A DNA stretch of 64,000 bases from an uncultured Clostridia bacterium (lineage in GTDB: Bacteria; Bacillota; Clostridia; Oscillospirales; Ruminococcaceae), in NCBI GenBank assembly GCA_947624745.1, contig CANQLR010000011.1:1-64000 (forward strand). Reading direction: 5' to 3'. Positions 1 to 8,501 of this stretch are shown here, one piece after another (position 1 is the first letter of the stretch; each line of letters opens with the position of its first letter). The notes under the pieces are model-generated. The model did not search any database, was not told where the DNA came from, and saw nothing but the letters and a program-made list of their open reading frames with translations. The translations under genes were made by a program, and so were the position numbers.

Positions 1-82
1 ATCACCAATTCAAGACTTTGTGAGGGAAGCTTGATATGGTTATTTCTAACTTACATTTATTATTATACGAGGAGGCATAGAT

Positions 83-262
83 ATGACAGAGTCACACGAC
101 AGGAAATATCTTATGAAACAGTATGGCTTTGGCTCCGACTCGCTCGAATATTTGGACAGGGTGGGGTATGACCGTCTGCTCCTGAAAAAGCGGGTAGGCG
201 GCGCAATGCGGCACAGGCCGAGAGCTAACGCAAAAAGGAGGCGAAATAAGTGGATGAACTGA
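83..262 (+). CDS. small basic hypothetical protein (59 aa)
   Basis: I do not recognise this short ORF. It starts with ATG 7 bases after a GGAGG and ends at a TGA 13 bases inside the next gene, whose own ribosome-binding site (AAGGAGG, 235-241) lies within it, so the two would be translationally coupled. The product begins [17 protein letters not shown] and ends in a very basic tail (KRRRNK). No signal peptide or membrane segment is visible. The good Shine-Dalgarno and the overlap argue for a real gene; the lack of any family match leaves it uncertain. Confidence 0.5.
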   Translation: MTESHDRKYLMKQYGFGSDSLEYLDRVGYDRLLLKKRVGGAMRHRPRANAKRRRNKWMN

Positions 263-648
263 TATCGAAAAAGGAGCTGCTCGAAAAGTACGGGATATCC
301 TACGGCACCCTTTACCGCTGGAAGCGAATGGGGCTGATACCCGAGGAATGGCTGGTAAAAAAGTCGACCTATACGGGTCAGGAGACGTTTTTCAACCGCG
401 AGCTCATATGCAAACGGGTCGAGGAGATACTCTCGAAAAAGGACAGCGAATCTCTCGAGGAGATAGCCCGCGAGCTCGGCGCGATAGAGGAGGAGACCCC
501 GAAGCTCATCATCAGCACACGGCATGGCGACAGGATCTTCAACCTTGAGGAAATAGTCAACATAAGCGTCTGCAAGGGAACTCTCACGGTAAGTATCATG
601 AAAGAGGTACTGCAGTTGGAAGTAAAATCAGAAACGGAGGAAAAATAA
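250..648 (+). CDS. yhbD: YhbD-like (DUF4004) protein
   Basis: A 132-aa soluble protein starting at GTG with AAGGAGG 8 bases upstream. The N-terminal part (about residues 5-40, [20 protein letters not shown]) looks like a MerR-type winged helix-turn-helix, which fits the YhbD family. It is followed one base later by a bactofilin gene. In Bacillus subtilis yhbD stands next to the bactofilin genes yhbE and yhbF, so the context supports the name. A role as regulator or partner of the bactofilin is inference; no enzymatic motif is present. Confidence 0.7.
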   Translation: MDELISKKELLEKYGISYGTLYRWKRMGLIPEEWLVKKSTYTGQETFFNRELICKRVEEILSKKDSESLEEIARELGAIEEETPKLIISTRHGDRIFNLEEIVNISVCKGTLTVSIMKEVLQLEVKSETEEK

Positions 649-649
649 A

Positions 650-1396
650 ATGGCAGAACTTAAAATAATGGGCTCCGGCTCCTTCAACGCCGGCGACGAA
701 TACTACGAGCAGGTCGTTATTTCCGGCTCGGGAAAGATAACCGGAGACCTTAAATGCAAGGACATAAAGATCAGCGGCACCGGAAAGATCGAGGGCAATA
801 TCGACAGCGACGGCGATATCAAGACCTCCGGCACCGGCAGCTTAAACGGAAACGTCAGGGCGAAATATATCACGATCGCGGGGTCGTCAAAATTCGGGGG
901 AAACGTAAAGTGCGACAGCTTCAGGATCTCCGGCACCTGCAAGGTAGCGGGTGACGTCGATTGCCGCAGTCTTAAGATAGCCGGCGCCGCCGTTTTGGAA
1001 AACGTGTCCGCCTCGGAAGAGGCGATCATAAACGGCGCCGCGAATATCTCGGGGCTTCTGAACGCCGAATCGGTCGCCGTTCATCTTGACGGAGACAGCA
1101 ACGTAGAGGAGATAGGCTGCACCAAGCTTTACGTCAGCAGAAGAAGAGACGAAGACGGAGAGTTCAAGGTGAAAATTTTCAACTTCACCCTCTTCTCGAT
1201 GTCAAGAGACGGAAAGGGCGTTCTCACCGCCGAGACCATCGAGGGTGACGATATACACATAGAATACACCAAGGCCGAGGTCGTCCGCGGCGCAAAGGTC
1301 GTCATCGGCCAAGGCTGCGAAATAGGCCGCGTAGAATATACCGACACGCTTGAAATTTCCGAAGGAGCTGCGGTTAAGGAACAGGTGAAGCTGTAA
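650..1396 (+). CDS. bactofilin family cytoskeletal protein
   Basis: A 248-aa protein built almost entirely of short glycine-rich beta repeats (ISGSGKITGDLKCKDIKISG and similar, residues about 10-130), the signature of the polymer-forming bactofilin beta-helix. A second block of related repeats follows to the C-terminus, so the protein may hold two bactofilin-like segments. Bactofilins form cytoplasmic, nucleotide-independent filaments linked to cell shape, motility or envelope assembly. The ATG follows GGAGG and is one base after yhbD, so the two are co-transcribed. An intrinsic terminator lies about 75 bases downstream. Similar to YhbE/YhbF (BacE/BacF) of Bacillus. Confidence 0.85.
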   Translation: MAELKIMGSGSFNAGDEYYEQVVISGSGKITGDLKCKDIKISGTGKIEGNIDSDGDIKTSGTGSLNGNVRAKYITIAGSSKFGGNVKCDSFRISGTCKVAGDVDCRSLKIAGAAVLENVSASEEAIINGAANISGLLNAESVAVHLDGDSNVEEIGCTKLYVSRRRDEDGEFKVKIFNFTLFSMSRDGKGVLTAETIEGDDIHIEYTKAEVVRGAKVVIGQGCEIGRVEYTDTLEISEGAAVKEQVKL

Positions 1397-1471
1397 AGAG
1401 ATCCATCAAAGGAGCAAACCGATATGACTAATGCGTAGTTTTCTGACAGATAACCGGTAAAATCCTTACAT

Positions 1472-1498
1472 AAAAGCAGGCATTTTTGCCTGCTTTTT
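1472..1498 (+). terminator. intrinsic terminator after bactofilin
   Basis: A 10-bp perfect stem (AAAAGCAGGC / GCCTGCTTTT) with a six-base loop and a run of T closes the yhbD-bactofilin transcript. The rest of 1397-1611 holds no gene, only a five-codon ORF and the promoter-like site at 1561-1589. Confidence 0.85.
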
Positions 1499-1560
1499 CC
1501 GTTATATTCCGACCCGCCCAAGACATAGGAACTGATTTTACATTTATTTTCCGTTTTCTC

Positions 1561-1589
1561 TTGCGTTTTCGTCGGGAATGTGTTAAAAT
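1561..1589 (+). promoter_or_regulatory. possible sigma-A promoter of the acyltransferase gene
   Basis: TTGCGT and TAAAAT are separated by exactly 17 bases and end 22 bases before the start codon. The -10 is 5/6 of consensus, the -35 only 3/6. Confidence 0.45.
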
Positions 1590-1611
1590 AAATAAAAAAG
1601 GGGAGGCAGCC

Positions 1612-2820
1612 ATGGAGCAAGTCGGTAAAAAAAGCAAAAAGCGCCGTATCGGCCGCCCGAACAGGGTACTTTATAACCTCGGCTTCGGGGCTCTGCTCCT
1701 CTATTTTCGTATTTTCGTCGGCACCCGCTTTAAATTCGACCGTTCGGGACTAAGTGATCTGAAAACCGGCCCCGCGCTGATAGTCGCCCCGCATATCTCG
1801 GGGATAGACCACATCACCGTCGGGTGGGAGTGTAAAAAATTCCGCCCCACCTTTGTATTAAGCGAGCACCTTTTCGCCAAGCCTCTCATTAGGTTTATCC
1901 TTACAAGATTCGGCCACGTCATTCCGAAAAAGATGTTTTACGCCGACGCAAGCACCATAATGGGCATTATGCGCGCCAAAAACGAGGGCAACGTCATCGT
2001 TCTTTTCCCCGAGGGCAGAATGAACGCCGCCCCTCACACCTACCCCGTCACCAAGGGCACTGCCGAGCTGATAAAAAAGCTCAAAGTCCCTGTCTACTGC
2101 GTCGAGGCGACCGGCGCTGCCCTTGCCGACCCCAAGTGGTACAAAGGCTTTCGCAAGGGTCTTGTGACCGTCACCGCACGCCGCATTTTCTCTCCCGAGG
2201 ACATCTCGGCTCTTGATATAAAGTCCATAGACTCCCGCCTGTCCGATGAGATACTTCACGACGACGAAATAGCCGCCGCCGGGCGAAGATTCCCCGCCAA
2301 GGACACCGTCGCGGGGCTCGACGGCATACTCTACCGCTGTCCCGAATGTATGCGCGAATTTACCCTCGCCGCCCGCGACTGCAAGGTGAAATGCTCCTCC
2401 TGCGGCTTCGAGACTGAGCTTACGGACGACTACCGCTTCACATCCGGGCGCTTTGCCTCTATAAACCCGTGGTTCTACTGGCAGATAGACTGCATAGACC
2501 TTGACGAGGTTTTTGAGGAGGACATCGACATCGGCGCGATTGACAAAAAGGGGAACATGGACTTCGCCGCCGGTAAGGGCCATCTTATCCTCGACCGCGA
2601 GCGGCTTATTGTAAAGGGCCGGGTCTTCGGCGAGGAGATAGACTATAACTGCACCCTCTCCGCCCTCGGCGGCACTCCCTATACCCCGAACCGAGAATTT
2701 GACGTCTACTGTAAGGGCAGGCTCCTCTATTTGCAGCCTCAGGACAGGCGCAAGGTCATAAAATACGTCAATTTCATCGACAAGGCCGTCGCACAGGAAC
2801 GCGGCATAGCCCTCTATTAG
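1612..2820 (+). CDS. 1-acyl-sn-glycerol-3-phosphate acyltransferase (PlsC-like) with C-terminal zinc ribbon
   Basis: A 402-aa protein with the PlsC acyltransferase fold in its first half: the HX4D catalytic box is H61-ISGI-D66, the substrate motif FPEGRMN follows, and a hydrophobic segment near residues 20-37 suggests membrane anchoring. It would move an acyl chain from acyl-ACP or acyl-phosphate to lysophosphatidic acid in phospholipid synthesis. The second half carries two CxxC pairs (CPEC and CSSC) resembling a zinc ribbon and a region I do not recognise, so it is about 160 residues longer than a plain PlsC. The ATG at 1612 with GGGGAGG before it is preferred over an upstream in-frame ATG at 1486 that overlaps the terminator. 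Confidence 0.75.
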   Translation: MEQVGKKSKKRRIGRPNRVLYNLGFGALLLYFRIFVGTRFKFDRSGLSDLKTGPALIVAPHISGIDHITVGWECKKFRPTFVLSEHLFAKPLIRFILTRFGHVIPKKMFYADASTIMGIMRAKNEGNVIVLFPEGRMNAAPHTYPVTKGTAELIKKLKVPVYCVEATGAALADPKWYKGFRKGLVTVTARRIFSPEDISALDIKSIDSRLSDEILHDDEIAAAGRRFPAKDTVAGLDGILYRCPECMREFTLAARDCKVKCSSCGFETELTDDYRFTSGRFASINPWFYWQIDCIDLDEVFEEDIDIGAIDKKGNMDFAAGKGHLILDRERLIVKGRVFGEEIDYNCTLSALGGTPYTPNREFDVYCKGRLLYLQPQDRRKVIKYVNFIDKAVAQERGIALY

Positions 2821-2874
2821 GTTTTGAACGCGCAAGCGTTGAAATAATATTTACAGAAAAGCGAGGAATACTAA

Positions 2875-3618
2875 ATGGTAAACTTACTGTCAGCACTCAC
2901 ATCAATAGCGGCCGTCCTCATCAAACTGGTGATAATCATTGTCGCGGGACTTGTCATCGCAAACGTCGTCTCGGGGATCATCAGAAAGAGCAAAAAGCTT
3001 GACGAGACCGCAAAGAGCTTCTTTGCAAGCTTCGCGTCCCTTGCAATCAAGATCCTCACCGTCATAACCGCCTTAATGGCGCTCGGCATTCCCGCCGCGA
3101 CCTTCGTAACGGTCCTCGGCTCCGTCGGTCTTGCCGTCGGCCTTGCAATGCAGGGCGCACTTGCCAACTTCGCGGGCGGCATTCTCATCGTTGTGTTTCA
3201 TCCGTTCAAGGTGGGCGATCACGTCACCATGGGCGGCCAGTCGGGCATAGTCAAGAATATCTCGATATTCTACACCACCCTTCTTGCTGACGATAACACC
3301 GTCGTGACACTTCCCAACGGCACCCTCACCAACGCCCCCATCGTCAACTCTACCATCGACGACTGCCGCAGGATAGACATCGAGCGCGCGGTTCCGTTTG
3401 ATTCGGACATCGAGGCCGCAAGAAAGGCCATGCTTGATATAGCGGATAAGAACGCTCTCGTCTTAAAGACCTCTGCTCCGACCGTTACCGTGTCCTCCCA
3501 CGTCGCCGACAAGGCCACCCTCAAGCTCACCGCGCTTGCTCACAGCGCCGACTACTCTAAGGCCGTAACGGAGCTGACCTCCGCCATAGAGTCCGCGCTT
3601 CCCAAGGCCGCCGAATAA
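2875..3618 (+). CDS. small-conductance mechanosensitive channel (MscS family)
   Basis: A 247-aa membrane protein with transmembrane segments near residues 15-35 and 58-80. The canonical MscS pore helix and beta domain follow (AVGLAMQGALANFAGG, then FHPFKVGDHV, about residues 82-125). The channel opens on membrane tension and releases solutes after hypo-osmotic shock. The length and two preceding helices match the compact MscS type. A short spacer with a weak 5-bp hairpin separates it from the acyltransferase; the YitT gene follows 24 bases later, so it may belong to a 1612-5880 transcription unit. Confidence 0.9.
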   Translation: MVNLLSALTSIAAVLIKLVIIIVAGLVIANVVSGIIRKSKKLDETAKSFFASFASLAIKILTVITALMALGIPAATFVTVLGSVGLAVGLAMQGALANFAGGILIVVFHPFKVGDHVTMGGQSGIVKNISIFYTTLLADDNTVVTLPNGTLTNAPIVNSTIDDCRRIDIERAVPFDSDIEAARKAMLDIADKNALVLKTSAPTVTVSSHVADKATLKLTALAHSADYSKAVTELTSAIESALPKAAE

Positions 3619-3642
3619 GGAGTTTCAAGGGGAAAGCTTTAT

Positions 3643-4521
3643 ATGAAAAAATTTCTCGGATATCTTTGCTTCATCGCGCTGGCGGCGCTTTCGGCGCTGA
3701 GCTATCAGCTCTTTATCTTCCCGAACAGCTTCGCCCCGGCCGGCTTCAACGGCATCGCGACGATGATACAGCACATCTTCGGCATAAACGTAGGATACCT
3801 GTCTCTCATCTTCAATATCCCGCTCATCATTGCGGTGTTTATTCTGGTGAATAAGGACTTCGCCGTCAAAACGCTTGTCTATATCCTCACGTTTGCGATA
3901 AGCCTGATTATTTTGGAGCGGGTAGATCTTTCCGCGATAATCTATCAGACCGAGACCGGAACGAGCACCATCTTGGGGCCTCTCGTCGCGGGGATACTGA
4001 ACGGCGGCATTTTGGGCATCGCGTTCATGATGAACTGCTGCTCGGGCGGAACCGAGCTCGTCGCAGCGCTCATTCACAAATACAAGCCCTCCTACGACTT
4101 TGTCTGGGTGACCTTCGTTCTTAATTCCGCCGTCGCGGTCTTAAGCTTCTTCGTATTTGAGTTTCGCTTCGAGCCTGTTATCCTCTGCGTCTTGTACTGT
4201 TACGCCCAAAGCGTCGTCAGCGACAAAATGCTCAAGGGCAACAAGGAAGCGGTGCGCTTTGAGATAGTCACCGACAACCCGCAGGAGATAGCCGACGAGG
4301 TAATTGTAAAGTTGGGCCATTCCTGCACGCTCATAGGGGCCGAGGGCTGCTATACTCACAACCGCAAGAATATCCTCATCTGCATAGTCAACAAGCACCA
4401 GATAGTCCAGATGAAGCAGATACTCGCAAAATACCCCTCGACCTTTGCAAACGTCTCGAACGTAAGCTACACCATAGGCCAGTTCAGATATCCGAGAGAG
4501 ACAAGCTCGACCATTGAATAA
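3643..4521 (+). CDS. YitT family membrane protein (DUF161 + DUF2179)
   Basis: A 292-aa integral membrane protein with five or six hydrophobic segments over residues 1-190 (the YitT/DUF161 region). A soluble C-terminal domain of about 80 residues (near 205-285) has the DUF2179 pattern (TLIGAEGCYTHNRKNILICIV). The family is widespread in Firmicutes; its transport substrate is not established. It is followed 18 bases later by an alpha-galactosidase gene, but nothing links the two functionally. Confidence 0.85.
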   Translation: MKKFLGYLCFIALAALSALSYQLFIFPNSFAPAGFNGIATMIQHIFGINVGYLSLIFNIPLIIAVFILVNKDFAVKTLVYILTFAISLIILERVDLSAIIYQTETGTSTILGPLVAGILNGGILGIAFMMNCCSGGTELVAALIHKYKPSYDFVWVTFVLNSAVAVLSFFVFEFRFEPVILCVLYCYAQSVVSDKMLKGNKEAVRFEIVTDNPQEIADEVIVKLGHSCTLIGAEGCYTHNRKNILICIVNKHQIVQMKQILAKYPSTFANVSNVSYTIGQFRYPRETSSTIE

Positions 4522-4539
4522 AAGACAGAAAGGCAGAAC

Positions 4540-5880
4540 ATGGACAAGAATAAATTTGCCCCGACCCCGCCGATGGGCTGGAACAGCTACGACTATTACG
4601 ATACTACCGTCACCGAGGAGGACGTCAGAAAAAACGCCGAATATATGGCGAAAAACCTCAAAAAATTCGGTTACGAGTATATAGTCATCGACATCGAGTG
4701 GTACGCGAACAACGCGGGAAAGCTGCGCGACCGCTACCAGTATATTCCCTTTGACGATCTTGAGATCGACCCCTACTCCCGCCTTCAGCCCTGCCCCGAG
4801 AGGTTCCCGTCCTCACGCGGCGGCAAGGGCTTCAAGCCGCTGGCGGACTATGTGCACTGCCTCGGCCTCAAATTCGGCATACACATAATGCGCGGGATCC
4901 CGAGAAACGCTGCCCACGCTCATATGCGCATTTTAGGGACCGACGCTACCGCCTCCGACGTTGCCGACCCCGGCTCGATCTGCGGCTGGAACCCCGATAT
5001 GTACGGCGTTAAGCATAACGCCGACGGTCAGGCGTACTATGACTCTATAATTCAGATGTACGCCGACTGGGGCGTGGATTTCATAAAGTGCGACGACATC
5101 TGCGACAGCTGGATGTATCCCGTCGAGCGCTTTTCCGGCTGGGAGGAGACAAGAATGCTCCGCCGCGCCATTGATAAGTGCGGCCGCGCAATAGTTTTAA
5201 GCCTGTCTCCCGGCCCCGCGCACGTCGAAAACGCCTATCACTACACCCAAAACGCGAATATGTGGCGGATAACCGACGATTTTTGGGATAACTGGAAGCT
5301 TCTTAAAAATATGTTCTGGCGCTGCGAGCAGTGGCAGGACCACACCCGCGAGGGCTGCTGGCCCGACTGCGATATGCTGCCGATAGGAAAGCTCGGCAAG
5401 GGCCACGGCCACGAGTGGACATCGAATTTCACCGACGACGAGCTTAAAACAATGATGACCCTCTGGTGCGTCTGCCGCTCGCCGCTAATGATCGGCACAG
5501 ACCTTCCGCAGCTCGACGAAAAGAACCTCGCGCTTCTGACTAACCCCGATATCCTCTCGATGCTTAACGACGGCAGGGGAGTGCAGATAAAGCGCACCTC
5601 CGACGAAGCCGTCTGGAAATCGGTCGGCGGCAGCGCCGTTCGGGTCGCGCTCTTCAATTTAAGCGACGAGCCGAGGAAAATTTCGGTAAGCACCTGCTAT
5701 CTTTTGGAGGAGCTTCGCAACTCCGACAGCCACTTCGAGCTCGACTCCGACTCCGTTAAGGAGCTTTGGGGCGAGGCGGATCCCGAGATCTCGGACGGCA
5801 GCATCTCGGCCGAGGTCCCTCCCCACGGCGTGCGGATCTACGCTTTCCGCCGCAAGCTCAAGGTGCAAAAATTCGTTTGA
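4540..5880 (+). CDS. GH27-type alpha-galactosidase, cytoplasmic
   Basis: A 446-aa glycoside hydrolase that opens with the clan D signature TPPMGWNSYD (residues 9-18). The likely nucleophile is the Asp in FIKCDD (D185), and the acid/base is in MWRITDD (D246 or D247). It would remove terminal alpha-linked galactose (or a related sugar) from oligosaccharides such as raffinose-type sugars. There is no signal peptide, so it acts on imported sugars. A C-terminal beta domain with all-strand character (about 355-446) fits the family. It is the last gene before a strong terminator. No sugar transporter lies nearby. The stretch around residues 120-160 is unusual, so a different GH27 specificity is possible. 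Confidence 0.85.
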   Translation: MDKNKFAPTPPMGWNSYDYYDTTVTEEDVRKNAEYMAKNLKKFGYEYIVIDIEWYANNAGKLRDRYQYIPFDDLEIDPYSRLQPCPERFPSSRGGKGFKPLADYVHCLGLKFGIHIMRGIPRNAAHAHMRILGTDATASDVADPGSICGWNPDMYGVKHNADGQAYYDSIIQMYADWGVDFIKCDDICDSWMYPVERFSGWEETRMLRRAIDKCGRAIVLSLSPGPAHVENAYHYTQNANMWRITDDFWDNWKLLKNMFWRCEQWQDHTREGCWPDCDMLPIGKLGKGHGHEWTSNFTDDELKTMMTLWCVCRSPLMIGTDLPQLDEKNLALLTNPDILSMLNDGRGVQIKRTSDEAVWKSVGGSAVRVALFNLSDEPRKISVSTCYLLEELRNSDSHFELDSDSVKELWGEADPEISDGSISAEVPPHGVRIYAFRRKLKVQKFV

Positions 5881-5893
5881 TCAAAATTTTTCG

Positions 5894-5921
5894 GCCTCCT
5901 TCAAAGGAGGCTGATTTTTTT
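5894..5921 (+). terminator. intrinsic terminator after alpha-galactosidase
   Basis: GCCTCC and GGAGGC form the stem, with a T-rich tail from 5914. It separates the 1612-5880 run from the spoIIG cluster. Confidence 0.85.
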
Positions 5922-5936
5922 ATGTCCGCAAAAATA

Positions 5937-5967
5937 TTCGACCTTTTGCGCGCCCCGGCGGTATTAA
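5937..5967 (+). promoter_or_regulatory. possible Spo0A box and promoter upstream of spoIIGA
   Basis: TTCGACC at 5937-5943 reads GGTCGAA on the other strand, one mismatch from the Spo0A core TGTCGAA. A TATTAA that could serve as -10 follows 18 bases later (5962-5967). In Bacillus spoIIG is activated by Spo0A on a sigma-A promoter; here the match is weak. Confidence 0.3.
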
Positions 5968-6003
5968 ACTGAAACTGCAAGAAAAACGCGAAAGAGTATA
6001 ATT

Positions 6004-6798
6004 ATGGAAATCTATCTCGACCTCCTGCTGATCTTAAATACATATTTCACCTGGATCCTTCTGAACCTCACCGCCCAAACTGCCCGCGCCGAGCTTAAGC
6101 CTATTAACTGCGCCGCCGCGTCCTTCATCGGAGGGCTGTCTTCTCTCGGAGCGCTGCTGCCAACTACCGTAAAGCTATACGCCTTTACATCAATAGCCCT
6201 CCGCCTGCTCTCCCTCGCCCTGATTATCGCGGTCGCTTTTTGGCGAGTATCCTTAAAAAAGTCAGTGGCTCTCGCCATTGTATTCGTGGGCTACAATCTT
6301 CTTTTGGGAGGAGTTTTCTACCTTCTCCGCAGCTTCTTTAAAATCCCGCAGATCCTTTTGCCAAGCGGATTTATCTACTTCGACGTTTCCCCGATACGCC
6401 TCGTTTGCCTGACCGCTTTGGTCTACGCCGCAGTCATAATTTTCGACAAAATATACTCCCGCCGCCTCGGGAAAAACGCCTCCTACAAGGTGAGCTTCAG
6501 AATCGGCTGTAAAGTATATTCCATTGACGGCTATGCCGACACCGGAAACAACCTCCGCGACCTTTTTTCGGGCCTCCCGGTCATATTCTGCACCGGGATC
6601 TCGCTTGAGCCGGGCAGCGGATTCCGCGCCGTTCCCTGCAAGACCGTCTCGGGCGAGGGGCTACTGTACGCCTGCAAGCCCGAGGAGCTTACTCTGCGCG
6701 ACCAAAGCGGAAAAACCTACCGCCCCGCGGCGCTTGTTTCGGGCAGCGGCGGGGGAGGAGAGATAAAAGCGGTATTCAACCCGTCGATACTTAAATAA
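6004..6798 (+). CDS. spoIIGA: sigma-E processing peptidase SpoIIGA
   Basis: A 264-aa protein with five hydrophobic segments in residues 1-150 and a soluble aspartic-protease-like domain after it. The catalytic Asp is D179 in YADTGNN, as in the retroviral-type active site of SpoIIGA. It cleaves the pro-sequence from pro-sigma-E in the mother cell after a forespore signal through SpoIIR. It stands directly before sigE, the conserved arrangement. The ATG follows only a weak AAAGAG Shine-Dalgarno. Confidence 0.95.
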   Translation: MEIYLDLLLILNTYFTWILLNLTAQTARAELKPINCAAASFIGGLSSLGALLPTTVKLYAFTSIALRLLSLALIIAVAFWRVSLKKSVALAIVFVGYNLLLGGVFYLLRSFFKIPQILLPSGFIYFDVSPIRLVCLTALVYAAVIIFDKIYSRRLGKNASYKVSFRIGCKVYSIDGYADTGNNLRDLFSGLPVIFCTGISLEPGSGFRAVPCKTVSGEGLLYACKPEELTLRDQSGKTYRPAALVSGSGGGGEIKAVFNPSILK

Positions 6799-6814
6799 AT
6801 GAAAGGATGATATC

Positions 6815-7516
6815 ATGAAACCGATATTTGAAAGACTCGTCCGAATGATCCTGCGCGCGCTCTCGGGGAGGGTCGACTATGTGAACGGCCCCGACACGCT
6901 CCCTCCGCCGCTCGGCACCGAGGAGGAAAAGCGCGTTTTCGCGATGCTTTCCACCGAGCCGAAAAAGGCGCGGGAGATACTCATCACCCACAACCTCCGC
7001 CTCGTTGTTTACATCTCGAAAAAGTTCGAGTCGACCGGCATCGGCGTCGAGGATCTTGTCTCGATCGGCACCATCGGGCTCATCAAGGCAGTCAATACTT
7101 TCGACCCCGACAAGAACATCAAGCTCGCGACCTACGCGAGCCGCTGCATCGAAAACGAGATACTCATGTATATCCGAAAGACCAGCCAGCAGCGCAACGA
7201 GATCTCTATCGACGAGCCCCTGAACGTCGATTGGGACGGCAACGAGCTGCTTCTTTCCGACGTTTTGGGCACCGACGCCGACGAGGTGGGCTCCCGAATC
7301 GAGAGCGAGACCGAAAAACGGATACTCATTGAAGCGGTCGGCAGGCTGAATCCGCGGGAAAAATTCATCATGGAGATGCGCTTCGGCCTTTTGGGCGGCA
7401 AGGAGATGACCCAAAAGGAGGTCGCCGACATGATCGGCATTTCCCAAAGCTACATTTCGCGCCTCGAAAAGCGCATTTTAAAGGATTTAAAAAAGGAACT
7501 CGAGGCGATCTGCTGA
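6815..7516 (+). CDS. sigE: RNA polymerase sporulation sigma factor SigE
   Basis: A 233-aa sigma-70 family factor. Residues 1 to about 25 look like the removable pro-sequence. Region 2 ([30 protein letters not shown]) and region 4 ([19 protein letters not shown]) are intact, and the stretch TLPPPL follows the pro-region as in Bacillus sigma-E. It directs early mother-cell transcription after cleavage by SpoIIGA, encoded immediately upstream. RBS GAAAGGATG lies before the ATG. Likely targets inside this window are spoIIIA and yunB, which carry sigma-E-like promoters. Confidence 0.97.
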   Translation: MKPIFERLVRMILRALSGRVDYVNGPDTLPPPLGTEEEKRVFAMLSTEPKKAREILITHNLRLVVYISKKFESTGIGVEDLVSIGTIGLIKAVNTFDPDKNIKLATYASRCIENEILMYIRKTSQQRNEISIDEPLNVDWDGNELLLSDVLGTDADEVGSRIESETEKRILIEAVGRLNPREKFIMEMRFGLLGGKEMTQKEVADMIGISQSYISRLEKRILKDLKKELEAIC

Positions 7517-7547
7517 CCTTTTCCATATAATGGCGCGTCCCTTTTCC

Positions 7548-7577
7548 GAATAACTCGGCGGCGGCATGGCAATAATT
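7548..7577 (+). promoter_or_regulatory. sigma-F/sigma-G-type promoter of sigG
   Basis: GAATA (7548-7552), 15 bases, then GGCAATAATT (7568-7577). The -10 fits every position of the sigma-F consensus GGNRANAHTW and the -35 fits the sigma-G form GHATR. In Bacillus sigG is transcribed by sigma-F. It ends 32 bases before the sigG start. Confidence 0.6.
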
Positions 7578-7609
7578 ATCTTGAATTTATTTTCGGGAGA
7601 TAAAAAGCC

Positions 7610-8380
7610 ATGCAGTACCAAAAAGTTGAAATAAGCGGAGTGAACACATCAAAGCTTAAGCTTTTGTCCGAGGAGGAAAAGACCGAGCTTTTAAAGAAGA
7701 CCCGCGCCGGCGATAAAAAGGCCCGCGAGGAGCTTATCAAGGGCAACCTGCGCCTTGTTTTGAGTGTTATCCAGAAGTTCATGAACCGCGGCGCACAGGC
7801 CGACGATCTATTTCAGGTCGGCGTGGTCGGGCTCATCAAGGCGATAGATAATTTCGACCTTTCCCTCGACGTGCGCTTTTCGACCTACGCCGTTCCGATG
7901 ATAAGCGGCGAGCTTCGTCGGTACCTCCGCGACAACAACTCCATCCGCGTCAGCCGCTCGACCCGTGATCTTGCCTACAAGGCCATGCAGGTCCGCGAAA
8001 GCCTTCAGGCCGACTCCGAAAAAGAGCCCACCGCTGCCGAGATAGCAAAGGTCTTAGGGGTCAAAAAATCCGACGTCGTCTTTGCTCTTGAGTCGGTCAG
8101 CGAGCCTGTGTCGATATACGAGCCGGTTTATTCAAACTCGGGCGACGTCCTTTATATGCTCGACCAGCTGGGCGACCGCTCCTCCGACGAGGGCTGGATA
8201 GACGAGCTGATGCTCCGCGAGGCGATACAGATGCTCTCGGAGCGCGAGAAGAACATACTCTACCTCCGCTTCTACCGAGGTAAAACGCAGGTCGAGGTCG
8301 CGGGGCAGATAGGAATATCGCAGGCGCAGGTGTCCCGCCTCGAAAAGAGCGCGTTGAACCGCATCAAAGCGAAAGTGTAA
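7610..8380 (+). CDS. sigG: RNA polymerase sporulation sigma factor SigG
   Basis: A 256-aa sigma factor that begins with the sigma-G signature VEISGVNTSKLKLL. It continues with region 2 (GNLRLVLSVIQKF, DLFQVGVVGLIKAI, FSTYAVPMISGELRRYLRD), region 3, and region 4 (VAGQIGISQAQVSRLEKSAL). Sigma-G runs late gene expression in the forespore after engulfment; its activation depends on the SpoIIIA-SpoIIQ channel, whose spoIIIA operon is about 10 kb downstream. A 93-base gap with its own sigma-F-like promoter separates it from sigE. A terminator follows at once. Confidence 0.97.
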   Translation: MQYQKVEISGVNTSKLKLLSEEEKTELLKKTRAGDKKAREELIKGNLRLVLSVIQKFMNRGAQADDLFQVGVVGLIKAIDNFDLSLDVRFSTYAVPMISGELRRYLRDNNSIRVSRSTRDLAYKAMQVRESLQADSEKEPTAAEIAKVLGVKKSDVVFALESVSEPVSIYEPVYSNSGDVLYMLDQLGDRSSDEGWIDELMLREAIQMLSEREKNILYLRFYRGKTQVEVAGQIGISQAQVSRLEKSALNRIKAKV

Positions 8381-8387
8381 CAAAATT

Positions 8388-8411
8388 TCCGCCCCCGTCG
8401 GCGGATTTTTT
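8388..8411 (+). terminator. intrinsic terminator after sigG
   Basis: TCCGCC and GGCGGA form the stem around a six-base loop, followed by six T. It closes the spoIIGA-sigE-sigG cluster. Confidence 0.85.
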
Positions 8412-8439
8412 GTAAATATGCCGATTTTCCCGAAAAATA

Positions 8440-8468
8440 TTGACTTTAATTTGAAGCTGTGATAATAT
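8440..8468 (+). promoter_or_regulatory. sigma-A promoter of the lipoprotein gene
   Basis: TTGACT, 17 bases, TAATAT. The -35 is 5/6 and the -10 is 4/6 of consensus; it lies 33 bases before the start codon. Confidence 0.55.
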
Positions 8469-8501
8469 AACTGTATTATTATTCATAACGGAGGAAAAAT
8501 A

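Noticed and set aside
1-82. Promoter for the first operon
   Set aside because: TTGATA at 31-36 has no -10 at 16-18 bases; TATTAT elements lie at unsuitable distance and the region is cut by the window edge.
1424-1438. Five-codon ORF (MTNA, stop) after an AAAGGAG
   Set aside because: Too short to support; perhaps a leftover gene start after the bactofilin gene.
1858-2835. A 325-aa minus-strand frame over the acyltransferase
   Set aside because: Antisense shadow; the sense strand shows catalytic motifs.
5997-6002. TATAAT immediately before the spoIIGA ATG
   Set aside because: It would place the transcript start inside the gene, so it is not a usable -10 for this start.
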